Position numbers and translations under genes: made by a program. A stretch of DNA of 64,000 nucleotides from Hofstenia miamia (taxonomy: Eukaryota; Xenacoelomorpha; Acoela): NCBI GenBank assembly GCA_004352715.1, contig SCFE01000049.1, positions 1,420,474-1,484,473 on the forward strand, in the 5' to 3' direction. Positions within the stretch are counted from its first letter, which is position 1, and every line of letters starts with the position of its first letter. Positions 34,674 to 47,404 of this stretch are shown here, in pieces. The notes beneath the pieces are model-generated. The model ran no database searches. It had not been told where the DNA came from and worked only from the letters and a program-made list of their open reading frames with translations.

Positions 34674-36134
34674 TTGATTGTAACGCAATTTGAATATCTG
34701 TTGCTTACTTTTATGCATTACTGCTTATTTTTTAAGGAGCTACTTAAGAACATTCTAGAATTATCACAAAAACAGAATTCTGGAAGCTTGCTATCAAGAA
34801 TGAGGAAATTTAAGATATCAATTGGCTTACTACGGTCCAGAAGTGCAACACTACTGCATATGGCAGCAATAAAAAAATGTGACCAAATGCTAACATAAGT
34901 TCACTCTAGTCAGGCTCAGCATAAAGAGAGAAATTTATATTCTGATCAATATTGATTAATAAAAAGTTTTCTTTGTGATTATTTTTACTTCTCCAATGCT
35001 TCAATCTATTAAAATTGAAAAATTATTTCAATATACAATTTTTTTTCCAAATAAACTTGGATCATCAGTAGTTTATAAATATAAATGTGGTTATTGTAAA
35101 ATTATTGATGTAATTATTATTTGATTATTAATTGATGTGAAATTTTGGAAAACTAATATAATACAAAAAATTATTTAATTTTGCAAAGACCGTTATATTA
35201 AAATTTCAGAAGCATTTACGCTAAAGGAAACTCCAAACAAATAATCCCCATAAATCCACATATTTTCATGTTTAATAAGAAAAAAATATTTTTTCAGTTA
35301 AATTTTTTACAGCAGGTATTTTAAAGTTTGCTAAATTATTTAGGATGTATTCTGAAAATGTTCTATGAATGACAGCAATACGACCATTTGTGGTAGAGTT
35401 AGTTTTAATGTAAACTTCAACACATAAAAAATTATTTATTCAAATTTTAAAGGAGTTCATATAGAAATTTATTAATATAGTAAAACGATTTCGATTTTTT
35501 GCTATGTCTTACATACAATTTATATTTGTTGAGATAGTTTTAAATAATATGACCTTTCAATGGGAAAGTTCAAGGCCTGCAAAATATTTTTCTAAATTTG
35601 ATTATTAAAACAACCACCAAAGATTTAGAATGAAAATTTTCTAGTCTCATTTTCTATGTGGTCAAGGCTTATCAAGTTGATTGGGGATTTGTGGGGCCCT
35701 AGGGGGTTCTCTATCAACCTCGTGGAGTAGCGTTTCATGAATTTTGTTTTTAGTAATAAAAATATAATCTCAATTATAGGGTGCTTTTGTTTTTCTAATC
35801 AAATCCATTGTATCTATTCTATATTAGTGATTAGTGATCATAATCAATGACATCAAATGCAAAGATTAGAGACTAATTTTTGCTAGTATTACGGCTTCAA
35901 CACCTCAGAAATTTTCTCGCTTTATCAAACTTCATTAGTAAAAGCTAAATAACTTGTCAATTTTTTTCCAATATTCTGAATTCCTAATTGAACAATTAAA
36001 TTGGTCCTTCAAAACTATATAAAACAAGGTTAATAGAAATGATTAGATTTTAAAGTGTTTCAATTTCAGAATTCGTTGGAAGACGGCGATGTTGAATACA
36101 ATTTTTATTGCAATTGTTTTGTTTCTTATATCCG

Positions 36135-36161
<27 letters not shown>
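36135..36161. repeat. (TA)n microsatellite
   Basis: An uninterrupted TA run; a second lies at about 36393-36418. Just upstream (36091-36138) is a short hydrophobic frame MLNTIFIAIVLFLIS that could be a signal-peptide exon, but no partner exon was found. Confidence 0.9.
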
Positions 36162-36166
<5 letters not shown>

Positions 36167-36387
36167 CTCCCGCTAAATGATTTTTAAAACCTCATCATGA
36201 CCACGTTTCCAAACATAATTTTTTTTTAAAATTTTGCAGAGTAGTCTCTCTTTTTTACCTACGCCCATGGTAAATATATTTAAGTTCGAGTGAATACTAC
36301 GGGAGCAATGGCTAAATGCCTTAAAAATTTTGGACCGTTTCAGGCCGAATGTAAGGTTTTTGCATTTTCCATAGCAAAAAGCGGGAA

Positions 36388-36418
<31 letters not shown>

Positions 36419-36527
36419 AAATTGGTGCTATATAAAAGAAATTTCATTGAATATACACCAATTATTGAAAAATAAGCAGTACTTAGCTTAAATTTTAGTA
36501 TTTTTAAATATGTTTACATTATAAAAT

Positions 36528-37407
36528 TTATCCTTCTGAAAAAGGACGTTTTGCAATCCAGTTCTTAATATGTTCATTTGATGCAACATTATCCAAAATA
36601 TTTTTTAATCTTGGTGTAGGGGATAGATCAATTGCATCAAATCTGTCACTATATAGATCATTGTGGAAGTTAAACAACCCCACATCAGCCCAACTTAGAC
36701 CAGAACTCAAAAATGTATTTTCACAAGAAGCCTGTTCTTCAAGTTTCCCATACATTTCAGTTGTACATTCAGTTATTTCTTTTTTCAAAGCTTCTTTTTT
36801 CTCTTCATTCTTTTCTGAAAAGTAAGGCACTAGTTTAAATACCAAGTCTTTGTAAAGGCAGTCAATGATCTAAATGCATTGTTTTTTACTAATCAATCTC
36901 AATTGAACACAGTAAAGTTGCCAGCGAAATTTTGAATGAGAAATGTTTCTATTTACTAATTACCCATTTGCAACTTTTTAATATTAATATTAATTATATT
37001 TTTATTAAGAACTAGCCAGTATAATCATATTTTCATTGTTGAACAACAAACCATAAATGGGTCAAAACGAATCTCTAATGTCCATGTTAACGTTTTCCAT
37101 ATTATATATATATAAATTATTTTGACAGCAATTCTGTTCTTTTCGGTATATTAGATTCATAACTTAAATCAAGAAGTAATAAGCACAAACTGCTAATATT
37201 ACCTATCTTGAATCAGAAAATATAAGTGAAAACTGTTGTACATAGAGCTTGCAGGCCTTATTTATTTCTATTGTTTGAGATTTATCGAAAAATTTGACAA
37301 ATTCTAAATAATTTGAAATTTAATAAAATAACCATCGCTCTTAGCATTTTTATAGGTTTTCTATTTCCAATTGAAAATTCCCTCAGTATAAATTTTAAAA
37401 CTTTAGT

Positions 37408-37445
<38 letters not shown>

Positions 37446-37651
37446 NNNNNNNNNNNNNNNNNNNNNNNNNNNNNNNNNNNNNNNNNNNNNNNNNNNNNNN
37501 NNNNNNNNNNNNNNNNNNNNNNNNNNNNNNNNNNNNNNNNNNNNNNNNNNNNNNNNNNNNNNNNNNNNNNNNNNNNNNNNNNNNNNNNNNNNNNNNNNNN
37601 NNNNNNNNNNNNNNNNNNNNNNNNNNNNNNNNNNNNNNNNNNNNNNNNNNN

Positions 37652-37684
<33 letters not shown>

Positions 37685-39097
37685 AATGTGACGTCCTAAT
37701 GTGATTTGTAAATTCCATTTATTTAAGGTTAAATCAACTTACGCCATCCGCCTTTAATTTCTCCAAATCAGTTGCCCCAGCTAAATTAAAAGTGTTTGCT
37801 AAATATCTGGCTATACTTGAACTTTGCCCAAATCGTTCACCATCGATCTAAATGGTAATAAACTAATGCTACAGTAAGTGATGAAAAGGGATAATAAGCA
37901 AATTGTAACATCAATTCTAGCCCAATAGATATAAGCTTTTTTATCCCATGCCAAAGTTTTCTATTTTGCAATTTTATTTTAAACATTGTTTATGGAATAA
38001 ATTTGTAAGCATTTACAGTATTCCTTCAAGGAGCTTAAACGATTAGTTTCAATGCAGAAAATTTTTTTGAAATTATATCAAAAATTTTACTTCTAAAAAT
38101 GGCGATCTGCCATATGGAGCAGAGGGCTTAATTTCCTCCCATTTCAGATCGTCACCAAATCTTTTGTCTTCATAATCTTGTTGGGCAACAGCAAACAAAT
38201 ACCTAAGCCAATTATTGTTTAATCATAAATTATGTTAAATTATAAACTAATAGTGTCCGAGTAAATGTTTATTATTGAGATATAACACAAACACCGGAAT
38301 TGTCATAGATTCCAGAGATTATTTAGAAAATCCTAAGGCAGTTGTGAAATTTTCAAAGGTTTGCATTATCATATGCTATGTGAAACAATTTGGACAAAAA
38401 ATTCATAACTAGTTAGGGATACGTTGAGTTATATCAATTGCGCCAGAGAAACTTAAACGTTTACTCTACTTAGGTTCATGTTAATATAAATAATATGTTT
38501 TAGAAGGAAATACGATTTATTATTGAATAAATTGCCATTATAGGCATCAAACTTGTTAACGAGCCGACATTTCAAAGCTCGGCTCCGCTCGGCTCGGCTC
38601 GGCTCATTTAAATTTTGTGTAAGTTCGGCTCGGCTCGCTACATAAAATCTTTGAATGAGGCTCGTTTTAGCTTGGTATTTTTTTAAAAATATTGTGCTCA
38701 AAGAATTTTTTACATAGCTCTTCCTATTATTTAATAAACATTTCTTAAATAAGATTATAGGAAAGGCATACTGACTGGAAAAAATAAGAAAAATCTCCAT
38801 AATCAAATTAACAAGCAGAACTATAAACTTGCTTTACCTAAAATAGGCTCGTTTTGGGCTCGTTGTATATCAAATACTGTGCTCAAGCTCGGCTCGGCTC
38901 GGCTCGGCTCGCGCTCGGCTCGTTGACTAGTCTGATAGGCATAAAACACAACATACCCAATTTTAGGAAAGCGCTAAAAGAGTGCTAATAAGAGTTAGAA
39001 ATTTTGCACACGGGTTCTCTGAATGTGATAAACTAACTTACCGTGAAATCTCTCCAAAGCCCTTTCCATTAAAATAGTAAAGTTTGTAATTAGGCAT
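36528..39097 (-). CDS. Sigma-class glutathione S-transferase, paralogue C
   Basis: Exons in coding order are 39042-39097, 38091-38202, 37743-37847 and 36528-36869 (56, 112, 105, 342 nt; phases 2, 0, 0), giving 204 aa from MPNYKLYYFNGKGFGEI. Candidate catalytic Tyr8, Trp40 in LKWEEIK, cis-Pro53 in RSPFLE, GQSSSIARYLA with canonical Ser65, and the C-domain N-capping box SWAD at about 150-153. In the C-domain a Cys (QASCENTF, about residue 140) replaces the Gly of the other copies. All junctions are GT-AG. Intron 3 holds a TA microsatellite with a 206-N gap (37446-37651), and intron 1 holds GAGCC-hAT copy 9. It is the most compact of the cluster. Confidence 0.93.
37446..37651. other. Assembly gap inside a (TA)n tract
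   Basis: 206 N flanked on both sides by uninterrupted TA repeats (37414-37445, 37652-37680), within intron 3 of GST-C. Confidence 0.97.
38548..38934 (+). mobile_element. GAGCC-hAT MITE copy 9, in GST-C intron 1
   Basis: The ends are CAAACTTGTTAACGAGCCGA and GGCTCGTTGACTAGTCTG. The duplication ATAGGCAT is perfect (38540-38547, 38935-38942). Long GGCTC arrays lie at both ends. Confidence 0.94.
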
Positions 39098-41850
39098 ACT
39101 TGTTGACCCCTCCTTTTCTAACAACAAACAATTCAAGATAAATATTCAAGTTTGTCCAGTGCAATGTTGACTTTCTTATCTGAGCTTGTGTAAACCGACG
39201 TCTTAATGCAAATTGATGGTAAATATAATCAATATCAAAATATATGCAATAATTCTAAGAGATGACCGCTGTTTAAATCAGTTAAGAATACTATCCTTCA
39301 AAAAATTGAATTCTTTATGTGATAATATTTTCAAACAAACTTTTTCCATTAAATTGGATGCACACTTACATCCTAAATACCTCCTATATATCTGGCTTTA
39401 ATCTTTGTAACTAAAGTTAGCATTATTTGCGAGAAGAGAAGACATATATAAAAATAAAATTTTGGTTTGTTTTGTAAATTTGAAACTAGTCCTTTAAATT
39501 TAATTGTTATATAATTGACGAAAATGGAAGTCCTAAGATCAATTACAGTGCTTGAAAAAGACCGCTATTCTGAACCATTGGCATTGTATTACTAAGATAA
39601 ATTATAGTGACATTGTCTAAGTTTTTCTATGAAGATATTGAGTTAAAAACTTTATTGAAATTTTCCTGTTAGCATGGCTATTTTAACATTACTATATTGT
39701 TCACTTCTTTTGTATATTCTATTCATAGTGGTTTCCTACAATAACACATTGCTAGTAATCACTATTCAATTCAACTGAAGTTAGTTTGCTTCTCAGTTCT
39801 AAGTGCACTCTAAAATTTTAAAAGTAATTTTTTCTAGAATTGGGGTTATATTTTCAGGGTATAAATTTTAACGTTCATGGAAATTAAATATCGTTTGGGT
39901 TCTTGATCATTCACTGTACATTTCAAGCTTGGTGAGATCATATTATTTAGATATAACTCGAGTAACTCATGGTTCAGTCAAGCGAAATCTATTCACCCAT
40001 TTATGGATATTATTCCTTACCAAAATACTTTTTTGTTATTTAATTAAACCTAGCCAGTGGGGTCTCAGAAGGGACTAGGCTCCGTCTGCGAGATTGGCGA
40101 GTCCCTCCTACATCATTTTTAAGGAACTAGGCTATATCTACAAGATAAGACCAGGAAACACTAAATATACAGCACTTGACATTCAAAATGAAACTAGTAA
40201 TTTTGACTAAATCAGTTCAAAGTAAATGAAGGTGTTATTTACCATTTGTATAGATAGAATTAAAGATAAGAACCATGAAGATATTGAAGCATTGGTAAAC
40301 AGATTTATTGAATTTAGCTCAACAAAATCTATTGTACTAGAACATGGCTACTAGAAATTTGACCAATGCATAACATTTTTTTGGAAAATCTTTACAAAAC
40401 CATTCATTTTTTGATAGAATTTTCTCACAATTGTATTGTTGTAAAAGAAGTCATAAAGAAAATCTCCCTTGTTCAATAATTATTTTTTTCCAGTTTCAGA
40501 GATTTAGACTTTTTTTAGGAAAAATACTTTGTCAAATTGTTTAGTGGTGGTAGATAAGGTGAACAAATTAAGTTTGAAGATATAGCTAAAATTAATCTAT
40601 TCTAAATTTGAAGCTAGCCTTGATAGATATTGTCATTGTCAGGCTCGTGGTATATTTGCTACCATCACCAAAGTGAATTTTATACTATTTCTTATTTTGC
40701 TACAAAGTTTGTAACTTTAATTGATATTGCATCCAAAGTTTTGCAAAATATAAACATAGAAATTGCTTCAGCTGTACAAGTGATTGAATTACAGAAAAAT
40801 ATAATGCAATCAAATTGAGGGGCTCAAAATTAAATTAATTTGCAACCTAGTAATCAATCTAGAAAATGAAATGGTAATTAAGTGTTGTTTGCCATTATTT
40901 TCTGATTTATATGAAACTAGTTTTGTTAGATTTTGACTGTTAGGCTGATAACTCAATTGAAAATGAATTTTAAAGCCGTATTAATGATAAAAATTTACTC
41001 ATTTGCTCACTTTTTTGTGGAAGTAATTTTTTGCATCTGCCCATGGTAGTTCTAAATAGCAATTTTTTTTTCAAAATTCTCAAGCAATTTTTTCAAAGCC
41101 TATTATGAAATTTGGAACTACTGAGATATGAAAAAACTATTGGTGAAAGTGAAACTTTTTACTAAGGTATATTGCTGAGAATGAATTGCTTGAACAGATT
41201 CACTATTTTTCATTAAAAATTAATTTTTTTTTAAAAATAATTTAATGCTCTTCATTTATAATACTCAGGTTATCAAGATGTCAAAAGCCCATAGAATCAA
41301 CAACCAGCTTTAAACTGCTTCTTTTTATGCACATAGTCCTATACCTTTAGAAAAGCGGTGAGCAAAGCAATAGGCTTTTTACTGGTAGAGTAAAAGGAGT
41401 CACTCCCCAATCTTGTGGTGCTTTCAAATTTTGGATATTTTTATTAAATTTAGTTTATAATTTATATTATAGGTGTCTCAAAATTTTTCAAACGATCAAA
41501 AAAAATTTAAATTCCCTGGGCACCTTAAGGTTAATCATCAAGTCTAATTGGATTTACTGGAACTAAATATTCAGGCTACCATTTGAAAACTAGCTAAATT
41601 CTTTCTGTTATTATAACACCGAAGGCAACTATTCCAAAATGTGGCCCTGGTGCACACTTCATAAAATATATCAGACCTGATGTGCTCAGCACTATCTAGA
41701 ATAAACACACTTTCCATAATGACATAAGTCCTTTGATTTTCGAGAAGTTAAGTTTGGCTTATTTGGCCCTTGAAAGAAAATCTCTACCTAAAGTTGAAAT
41801 TAATGATTCATTAAAATTTGGAAGAAAATACTGGTTTCTTTACATTTAAC
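39098..41850. other. Spacer between GST-C and GST-D, no gene recognised
   Basis: AT-rich with short shadow ORFs. GST-C and GST-D point away from each other here, so both promoters should lie between 39098 and 46107. The missing first exon of GST-D was looked for here and not found. Confidence 0.4.
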
Positions 41851-41852
41851 TA

Positions 41853-42272
41853 CAGGGTGCCCAGCAAAAAGTCAAGAAATTTGCAAACTCTTTCAAAATC
41901 GCTTGATTAAATTAATAAACATAACTAACTGATTAACATTCTAACTTGATTAAATCATTTTTGTTTTATTCAATGCTTCATTTAGAAATAATTTCATAAG
42001 CATTAATTATGAATTCTGAGCAAGTGACCGATTTTCAGCGCGAAGTAATTGTACTTTTTAAAACAGAAAACTCGACATGGGGCCTCTCTAAGACTCCAAT
42101 CTTGTTATGACAGTGATGGCTCACATTTCGAACATTTCCTCTGAACTCTTTCATTGTAATATTCAATAAAACATTAAAAAGTTTAATGTTAATCAGTTAG
42201 TTATGTTTATTAATTTAATAAAGCGATTTTGAAAGAGTTAGCAAATTTCTTGACTTTTTGCTGGGCACCCTG
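41853..42272. mobile_element. Tc1/mariner-type MITE with about 90-bp inverted ends
   Basis: The ends CAGGGTGCCCAGCAAAAAGT and the inverse ACTTTTTGCTGGGCACCCTG extend as inverted repeats of about 90 bp with a few mismatches. Both are flanked by TA (41851-41852, 42273-42274). The interior has a short frame MNSEQVTDFQREVIVLF that may be the start of a transposase helix-turn-helix. No catalytic part is present. Confidence 0.9.
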
Positions 42273-43528
42273 TATATTCCTAATTTTCAAGACTTAATTT
42301 TTTTCAGAAAATTATCAGCAAACAATTATCACTAAATCAAGTATACCACCTAAAAATATGTCAGCCCATCATGGAGTCTTAACCTGCCTACTTCACTCTT
42401 ATAATTGAGGTTGAAAACGAGAAAATACAGGAATTTCGCTTTTGCCTGTTAAGGTAGAGCCAGTATGTATTATAGGGCAGCATAAGTTCTTCTCAGTTCT
42501 CGTAATACTTTCTCCATAGACGTACAAAGGCACAAGAATTATAACAGTATATTTCTATTTAAATTGTTCATGTTATAAATAAAAATCAGCAAACTATATT
42601 GTAAAATCAGTAAAGCATTTTTATTGGTTACCACTTCAAATATCGAAGAATATTCATGATTGCCTCTCCAAAATTCGTTTTTAGATGTTGATTACATTCA
42701 AGTTTTGATTACTCCCGACGATGAGACGTTTTGTTCCGCAGTTTATATAGTTATAGAATATGACTGTTTTTTCTATACGAAAAGTTTCAGGTGAGATGCG
42801 CTCCGTTTACGCCCCTGGCTGTATCCATCACTAAACTTTGATATTTGAAGATTATTCAGTATACAAAGTAAACACATAATGTTATTAATATATCCTGCAT
42901 GCGGGGAAATTAAAGGGCAGGCTTCCTGCTAAAATCAATAATGAAAACATCCTTAATGGTATGATTGTTTTCATACCTGTTTTGTAGTTCTCTGAATTCT
43001 TAAACAACGTTTTTCTGATTAGAAAACAATGCAATCAATTCCAACTGATTAAATGCTAATTTATGGATTTTCTTCTAACATACATTGAATGACCTTTACA
43101 AAATATATTTTCTTTAAAAAAATTTAGTCATTCAACAAATTTGCATAATCATCTTGATTTTCAAAATTCATTTTTGAAACTTTAATATTCTGGTGTGAAG
43201 CTGAATTTACTGCAACAATAAGACTGTATACTGCTTTTATTAATATTCAAAACTCTATTTATTTTTGTAATCTATCCGCAATTCTGTATATTGAAAAGCA
43301 AAGTAACATAGATTCCTAATTTTCTAAACATCTTTCAATTCCCTAAATTTTTGTTCTCAGTTATTTTGTAGTGTCAACCCTAATTAAAGCTATTTATGTA
43401 ATTCTTGTAACTTTCTGTTGGTCAACAGTGCATTTATAATTTATATATCTCAATTCTACATCGCCTAAAACTTGGAGAAATTCCAAGAAATATGAAATTG
43501 TGATATCAGACATACCAAACCCAATGTA

Positions 43529-44315
43529 CAGGGTGTCCATTAAATATTTGCTAAAATAAAAGGCTGATAAATCGTATCTACATTATTCAATGGATGTAAT
43601 TACGCTATGGTCTTGTCGCTAATTTGTGGGGATTCGATTTTTTGTTCAAATGCTTCACCTTTCATTTCGATTTTCAAATTAATTATTTAAAAATCTTTCA
43701 GAATCAGTTTGCATTTAATTTAAAATGGATCTTGAACTTTCCGATAAAATTTTGCTTTTGGAATGTTATATTATTGGTGGAAAGTCAATCACCACTGCCA
43801 TACGAGCTTTCTGCACTGAAAAGCGGATAAAAATTGGATAACCAATTGGATGCATATTTGATTGAATAGTGAATAAACAAAATCAGATAGAAATTGAAAT
43901 TAGGGTAAATTAGATGTCCATTTCCCAAGTTTTCTCCGTAAATCAAACTAAAAATGAAGCATGTAATATAAGCAAAAATCCAAATCCCCNNNNNNNNNNN
44001 NNNNNNNNNNNNNNNNNNNNNNNNNNNNNNNNNNNNNNNNNNNNNNNNNNNNNNNNNNNNNNNNNNNNNNNNNNNNNNTAGATTCTAGTAAGACGCAGCT
44101 ACAGCAGCTTCACAAAATACATATGCAGTACAGTCAATGAATGGGTTGGATTTACTTAACATATATAAATGCGTCGGGTCATTCAGAGTTGACAAGCCGG
44201 TTGCCTCTTGTCAAGTAGCCTACTAATTGAGCCCTGCCAGTCTCTNATACTCATAAAACCATTTTCCTATGAATTATTATCTTTTAATTTTGGCAAGTAT
44301 TTAATGGACACCCTG
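43529..44315 (+). mobile_element. Mariner-like element, copy 2, with N gap and misplaced insert
   Basis: The ends CAGGGTGTCCATTAAATATT and TTAATGGACACCCTG are inverted repeats with TA on both sides. At 43724-43835 a frame MDLELSDKILLLECYIIGGK continues to RAFCTEKR: the N-terminal helix-turn-helix of a mariner-type transposase. Between 43990 and 44246 lie 89 N, a 167-bp fragment duplicated from 44584-44750, and one N, so the interior is misassembled. Without it the element would be about 530 bp. Confidence 0.85.
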
Positions 44316-44750
44316 TATATATAAATACCCTTTGAAATATATATGTTTCACAACTGCGTAAAATCACCTAGCTGGATGTGATTATTAAGGTTCCATAGAG
44401 GATTTCTTTATAAAAACTTAAATAATATAACAAGAGTTTATCTGTAAGAAAGCTATATTATCATTTACACGTATTTTAATGTTTTTAATGGACATTAATT
44501 TACATAGATTATTAAAATTTATACAAGGATGTACTTCCGGGTATCCAAGACAATGCTAAGGGTCTTAAGTTACTCGATAATGTTAGATTCTAGTAAGACG
44601 CAGCTACAGCAGCTTCACAAAATACATATGCAGTACAGTCAATGAATGGGTTGGATTTACTTAACATATATAAATGCGTCGGGTCATTCAGAGTTGACAA
44701 GCCGGTTGCCTCTTGTCAAGTAGCCTACTAATTGAGCCCTGCCAGTCTCT
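44079..44750. other. Duplicated 167-bp block (assembly artefact)
   Basis: The sequence starting TAGATTCTAGTAAGACGCAG is present at 44079-44245 and again at 44584-44750 with no visible difference. The first is bounded by N on both sides inside the mariner element, so it is most likely a misplaced contig end. Confidence 0.85.
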
Positions 44751-45129
44751 ACCCATCTTGGTTCCAAAACCCACAGTGATTATTTCAGTGCATAGCTCCT
44801 GGAACTATTGGGTTAGACCACTTGCTTTACCCACAAAGGATAAGTATTGTATTTTTCACCCAAAAACAAGATAAGAATAATTTCTTACAGCATGGGACAA
44901 ATTATTACAATCAAATGCAGTTTTTTCGTGTTCAACCAGGTTCGAGAATAAAATTGCATTCATTGCCTCTATTCAACTACTACATTTAATATATGGGTAA
45001 TGTTTAATAACTAAGTCCAAGAAAACTTGTTCTTTATTTATTATTTTAAACTATTTCTTCAAAAAGGGAAAATAAGTAGTTTGCATATTACAATACTTTT
45101 ACAACATTCAGCGGTTCTTTTGCATGGAG

Positions 45130-45560
45130 AGACATTTATTGCATTAACAAATGCATAAAATACTTAGCCAGTATTCAAATGAACTGAAAACAATGCAAAA
45201 TTAATATTTGGTTTGACCATCTTTTTAGTGAATCACATCCATAAGTCAATTCAATTTTTCTCTGAATTTTAAATCACGTATCCAACTAGGAATGATTTTT
45301 GAAATGAGTTCCTGCTTTGTGTTGATTGTGACTTTACTGAGTCTTACTTTGACGAATCCCCAAATGTTCTTCAAAGGATTTAAGTCAGGAGAGTTCCCTG
45401 GCCACTCTTTGGCACGGTACAGTTGTCCATGTTTCCATGCCAATCTCGAAGCTGCGGAATCATGCGATTTTGCATGACTCCAAGATACTGAGTCTTGTTC
45501 CCCATCCCGTGCAATAAGTCGAGTCTTCTAGGACCATGATGGCTTATCATTCACCAAACC
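45130..45560 (-). pseudogene. Tc1-like transposase fragment
   Basis: The minus strand reads KEWPGNSPDLNPLKNIWGFV, the DDE catalytic-core signature (W...SPDLNPIEN.WG) around the last Asp and Glu-type position of Tc1 transposases. Here the usual Glu of IEN is Lys, so the site is broken. Upstream, after a frame change, come HGPRRLDLLHGMGNKTQY and RDWHGNMDNC; downstream is DVIHxKDGQTKY, a typical Tc1 C-terminus. No inverted ends could be placed with confidence. Confidence 0.85.
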
Positions 45561-45612
45561 ATTACTTTATTTTCATTAATGTTTGCTTTATAAAAGTTTC
45601 AGTAAGAAAATG

Positions 45613-45621
45613 ACGAAGACG

Positions 45622-45655
<34 letters not shown>

Positions 45656-45664
45656 CGTCTTCGT
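45613..45664. repeat. Perfect palindrome around a (TA)n core
   Basis: ACGAAGACGAAATA, an uninterrupted TA tract, then TATTTCGTCTTCGT: a 52-bp perfect inverted repeat that could extrude a hairpin or cruciform. Confidence 0.95.
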
Positions 45665-46107
45665 GATATTTTTACCCTATATGATGGGTACCGATGCCAA
45701 AACATTAAAAATTCCAATTCCATTGAGCTCATTGTGATAATATACATAACTTTATCTTAATACTGAAATCAGTGGCCTCGGGTTTCTAATAGTCACACTG
45801 AATAGAACAAGCAAATCATGTAGGAATAGATTTGCTTGAAACATCCTACTGCAGAAATATGAAGATAAGCTCACAGAAAATTGTCCAATGATGATAAAGA
45901 GATAAATTTTGTAATAGATAGAAATATGTTTCCAAACTCAAATTTCGCACTGCTTAAACAATGACTTCCGCATGTATATTCCGTACTTCACTTTTGGAAG
46001 CAGTAAACAAAAACAAAATTCAACAGAAAATATGTGAGATGAGATGCTGTATTTTTTATAAAGTACAAAATAGTCATGTATTTTTCAAGATTCAACAATC
46101 TACTTAG

Positions 46108-47355
46108 GTACATATTTGCCTTAGCCCAGCAAGATTTTGAGGACATAAGGTTCGGAGATGAACTTAAATGGGAAGATTACAAACCATCCGCACCATTTGG
46201 AAGAATGCCATTCCTTGAGGTATGATATTTTGGAGATGATAATTGTATGTAATAGATTCATTTATTAAATACCAAATTGTACAGGGTGCATTTTGAGCAA
46301 CTAAAAACTATGTTAAAATTTAAATTGCAGATAAGATATATTCTAATTTTCTTTAATAAGTGTGCATGTGCATGTGTACATGTGTATATATGTGTTGAAA
46401 AAAATAATTGTTACTTGATTTGCGATGTATGTTCTAAAAATATTGATGTAGTAGTTTATGTGTCTTTTTTAATAATTATTGATTCCGTTAAAATTATATG
46501 TTCTACGTTTAGTAAAATTTTCTTGCTTGATTGCATTGGAAAATATCTGAATTTAGGCGGTCAGAGGATTCAGGTATTCCTGTAGTAATATAACTGCTTG
46601 TATTACTATGACGTAAGATTTGTGGTAATTTTCACACCTATCTTCACAAACAAGTGAAAAAACCAGTGACTTTCTTAGCGGGTCTTCTGGTTTAAACTGA
46701 TGCGAACGTTAGTGCGATTTGCCATTATGTTCGAGGCGAAATTTTATTTTCGTAATTGAAAAACTTTAAAAAATGTTTTGATTAGTAAATTTGACTTACT
46801 CAAAATTAACAGCAGATTCCACTTGCAATATTAGTCCAATAAATACTGCATTTGGAAACAGTGATTAATTTCTTTAACTACAAAATACAGCTGCAATTTT
46901 TGAGAGAATTTCTTTTATGGGAATTTTTACACACGGCATACAAATGGGACTTTTTGGCCGATTTCCATCTCATTCTTACGGAAATCTCCCAAGTAGTTAT
47001 CATTGGATTTCCATTCTCACTCCCATGTATACCTATGAAGAGTTTTCAGTGAATATCCAATTATATTCAGGAAAAAACTGATTATATTAATTAAAAAGGA
47101 TTACCTCAAATTGGCATGTTTGCTGACTTTAGCGTATAACATTGAGTGCTGTAGTTATTAAGTTGCATATATTTATAATTTTTTATTGACATAGGTTGAT
47201 GGTGAAAGATTTGGTCAAAATGGCAGCATCGCGAGATATTTGGCAAATGCTTTTGACCTTGCTGGGGCTACTGATCTTGAAAAGCTTAAAGCTGATGGGG
47301 TAAGAAATATGCATTAGTTAGCATGACGAATTTGCAATTCAGATACATATATATA

Positions 47356-47404
<49 letters not shown>

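Noticed and set aside
36091-36138. Possible signal-peptide exon (MLNTIFIAIVLFLIS)
   Set aside because: It runs straight into a TA microsatellite and no donor site or partner exon was found.
37313-37718. Open frames on both strands with IYIYIY runs
   Set aside because: Translation of a TA microsatellite plus an N gap.
42715-42745. GACGATGAGACG as a third hammerhead-like motif
   Set aside because: It lacks the GAAAC box and a paired stem.
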